64,000 nt of DNA from Allobosea sp. (lineage in GTDB: Bacteria; Pseudomonadota; Alphaproteobacteria; Rhizobiales; Beijerinckiaceae), in NCBI RefSeq assembly GCF_017308075.1, contig NZ_JAFKFX010000023.1:434001-498000 (forward strand). Reading direction: 5' to 3'. Positions within the stretch are counted from its first letter, which is position 1, and every line of letters begins with the position of its first letter. The notes under the pieces were generated by a model. It ran no database searches, was not told where the DNA came from, and worked only from the letters and a program-made list of their open reading frames with translations. Positions 63,266 through 64,000 of this stretch are shown piece by piece. The translations under genes and the position numbers were made by a program.

Positions 63266-64000
63266 CTATCGCAGCAGCGCCAGGGCGGCGTCTGCCGTCA
63301 GCTTCAGCGCCGCGGCGGCGAGCAGCAGATAGCAGGCGAAGAACAGCCTTTTCTGGTCGAGCCGATCATGCAGCCAGCGCCCGAGCCAGACGCCGAGAGG
63401 TGCCGCCGGTGCGAGGGCGAGCGCCGCCCAGAGCAGCCCGGGCTGCTTCAGCGCCAGCGAAAGGTAGGGCGGTAGCTTGAGCAGGTTGCCGAGCATGAAG
63501 AGCGCGATGGTGGTGCCGACGAAGCTGGTCTTCGAGAGGCCGCGCGCCAGCAGGTACATTGCCACCGGCGGCCCGCCGGCATGGGCGACGAAGGTGGTGA
63601 AGCCGGAGGTGGTGCTGGCGGCCAGGGCCAGCACCGGGGAGACCGGCAGGCTTCCGGGAGGCGCGAGGCGTCCGCGCAAAAACCAGTGCGCGGTGAAGCT
63701 CAGCGTGGTCAGGCCGATGACCAGGGTGACGATCCGGGCGTCGACCATCAGGAAGACGGCGTAGCCGATGCCGATTCCGAGGGCGAGCCCGGGCAGGAGC
63801 CAGGCGAGATCGGGCTTGGACCAGGTCGCGACGCCGAAGGCGCGGAACGCGAACAAATCCATCCCGGCGACCAGCAAGGCTACGATGATCGCGCCCTGCA
63901 GCGGCTCGACGACGAGGGCGAGCAGCGGCACGCCGAGAATGGCGAGCCCGCCGCCGAAGGCCCCCTTGCCGATCGCGATCAGTAGCGTCGTCACCCAGCC
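63266..64000 (-). CDS. TauE/SafE-family sulfite/anion exporter, N-terminus outside window
   Basis: At least 242 residues of a membrane protein with about eight helices. The first repeat begins IGKGAFGGGLAILGVPLLALVVEP (conserved G-x-GGG-x-P region) and the second has TTSGFTTFVAHAGGPPVAMYLL. It exports sulfite, taurine-derived anions or related compounds. The frame is still open at 64000, and family members start about 10-20 residues further upstream. The codon at 63992-63994 is therefore probably internal. Confidence 0.88.
   Translation of the reverse strand, partial: GWVTTLLIAIGKGAFGGGLAILGVPLLALVVEPLQGAIIVALLVAGMDLFAFRAFGVATWSKPDLAWLLPGLALGIGIGYAVFLMVDARIVTLVIGLTTLSFTAHWFLRGRLAPPGSLPVSPVLALAASTTSGFTTFVAHAGGPPVAMYLLARGLSKTSFVGTTIALFMLGNLLKLPPYLSLALKQPGLLWAALALAPAAPLGVWLGRWLHDRLDQKRLFFACYLLLAAAALKLTADAALALLR

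Overview
The window is a high-GC chromosomal segment of an alphaproteobacterium, most likely a Rhizobiales member close to Bosea. The reasons are the style of the proteins (347-residue CysK, BioR/BioY pair, HisZ-dependent HisG, SSS-type hybrid kinase), the alphaproteobacterial LexA box (GTTC-N7-GTTC), the BioR boxes, and several families of short palindromic repeats typical of this order. I see no rRNA, tRNA, CRISPR array, prophage or classical insertion sequence. Fifty-seven protein genes are called. Two of them run off the window ends and one (doxX) is frame-disrupted.

Layout. 1-5.4 kb: a truncated barrel-type hydrolase-like gene translationally coupled to a GntR/FCD regulator with a perfect palindromic operator, an orphan membrane-anchored GH19 lysozyme-like gene, a LysR regulator and the Sua5/TsaC tRNA-modification enzyme. 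5.5-14.7 kb: acyl-CoA dehydrogenase, a methyltransferase, two short-chain dehydrogenases, CorA, an SLC13 permease and a DAACS symporter. 14.7-23.6 kb: ASCH-like protein, CysK, a 23S rRNA uracil methyltransferase, a GlcD-like flavoprotein, an AGE epimerase, gamma-glutamyltransferase and SOS-controlled SRAP/YedK. 23.6-35.3 kb: tlyA-dxs, MFS and DMT transporters, an SDR-DoxX fusion with a DUF2269 partner, pirin, bioR-bioY with two BioR boxes, xseB, Lrp, a tyrosine phosphatase and a thioesterase. 35.4-45.4 kb: a 1190-residue transporter-sensor hybrid kinase, mscL, an aminotransferase, an AbrB-type membrane protein, an SMP-30 lactonase, a secreted proline-rich protein and a LysR regulator. 45.6-54.4 kb: glcD-glcE-glcF (glycolate oxidase) followed by hisS-hisZ-hisG. 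54.6-64 kb: META-domain protein, SbmA/YddA-type ABC transporter, broken doxX, groESL with a CIRCE element, MarR, PaaI thioesterase, DMT exporter, GNAT and TauE/SafE.

The most unusual feature is a compact element at 47036-47430, inserted between glcD and glcE. A small GIY-YIG nuclease gene starts directly at the inner edge of a roughly 50-bp hairpin-forming terminal repeat and is closed by the inverted copy of that repeat. Another copy with the same two arms but no nuclease gene sits 2.7 kb away (50140-50270), and more distant relatives with the same outer ends lie elsewhere. The layout parallels RAYT transposases and their REPINs, but with a GIY-YIG enzyme in place of the HUH transposase. Three further dispersed repeat families are present: a two-armed 90-93-bp element (three copies), a 97-bp element (two copies) and a 101-bp inverted repeat (one copy). 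In the glc-his stretch, four successive gene junctions each carry one of these elements.

Functional links visible in the sequence: glycolate oxidation (GlcDEF) beside a divergent LysR regulator; the first step of histidine synthesis (HisZ/HisG, ATGA-coupled) behind HisRS; biotin uptake under BioR; protein folding (GroES/GroEL) under HrcA/CIRCE; abasic-site protection (SRAP) under LexA.
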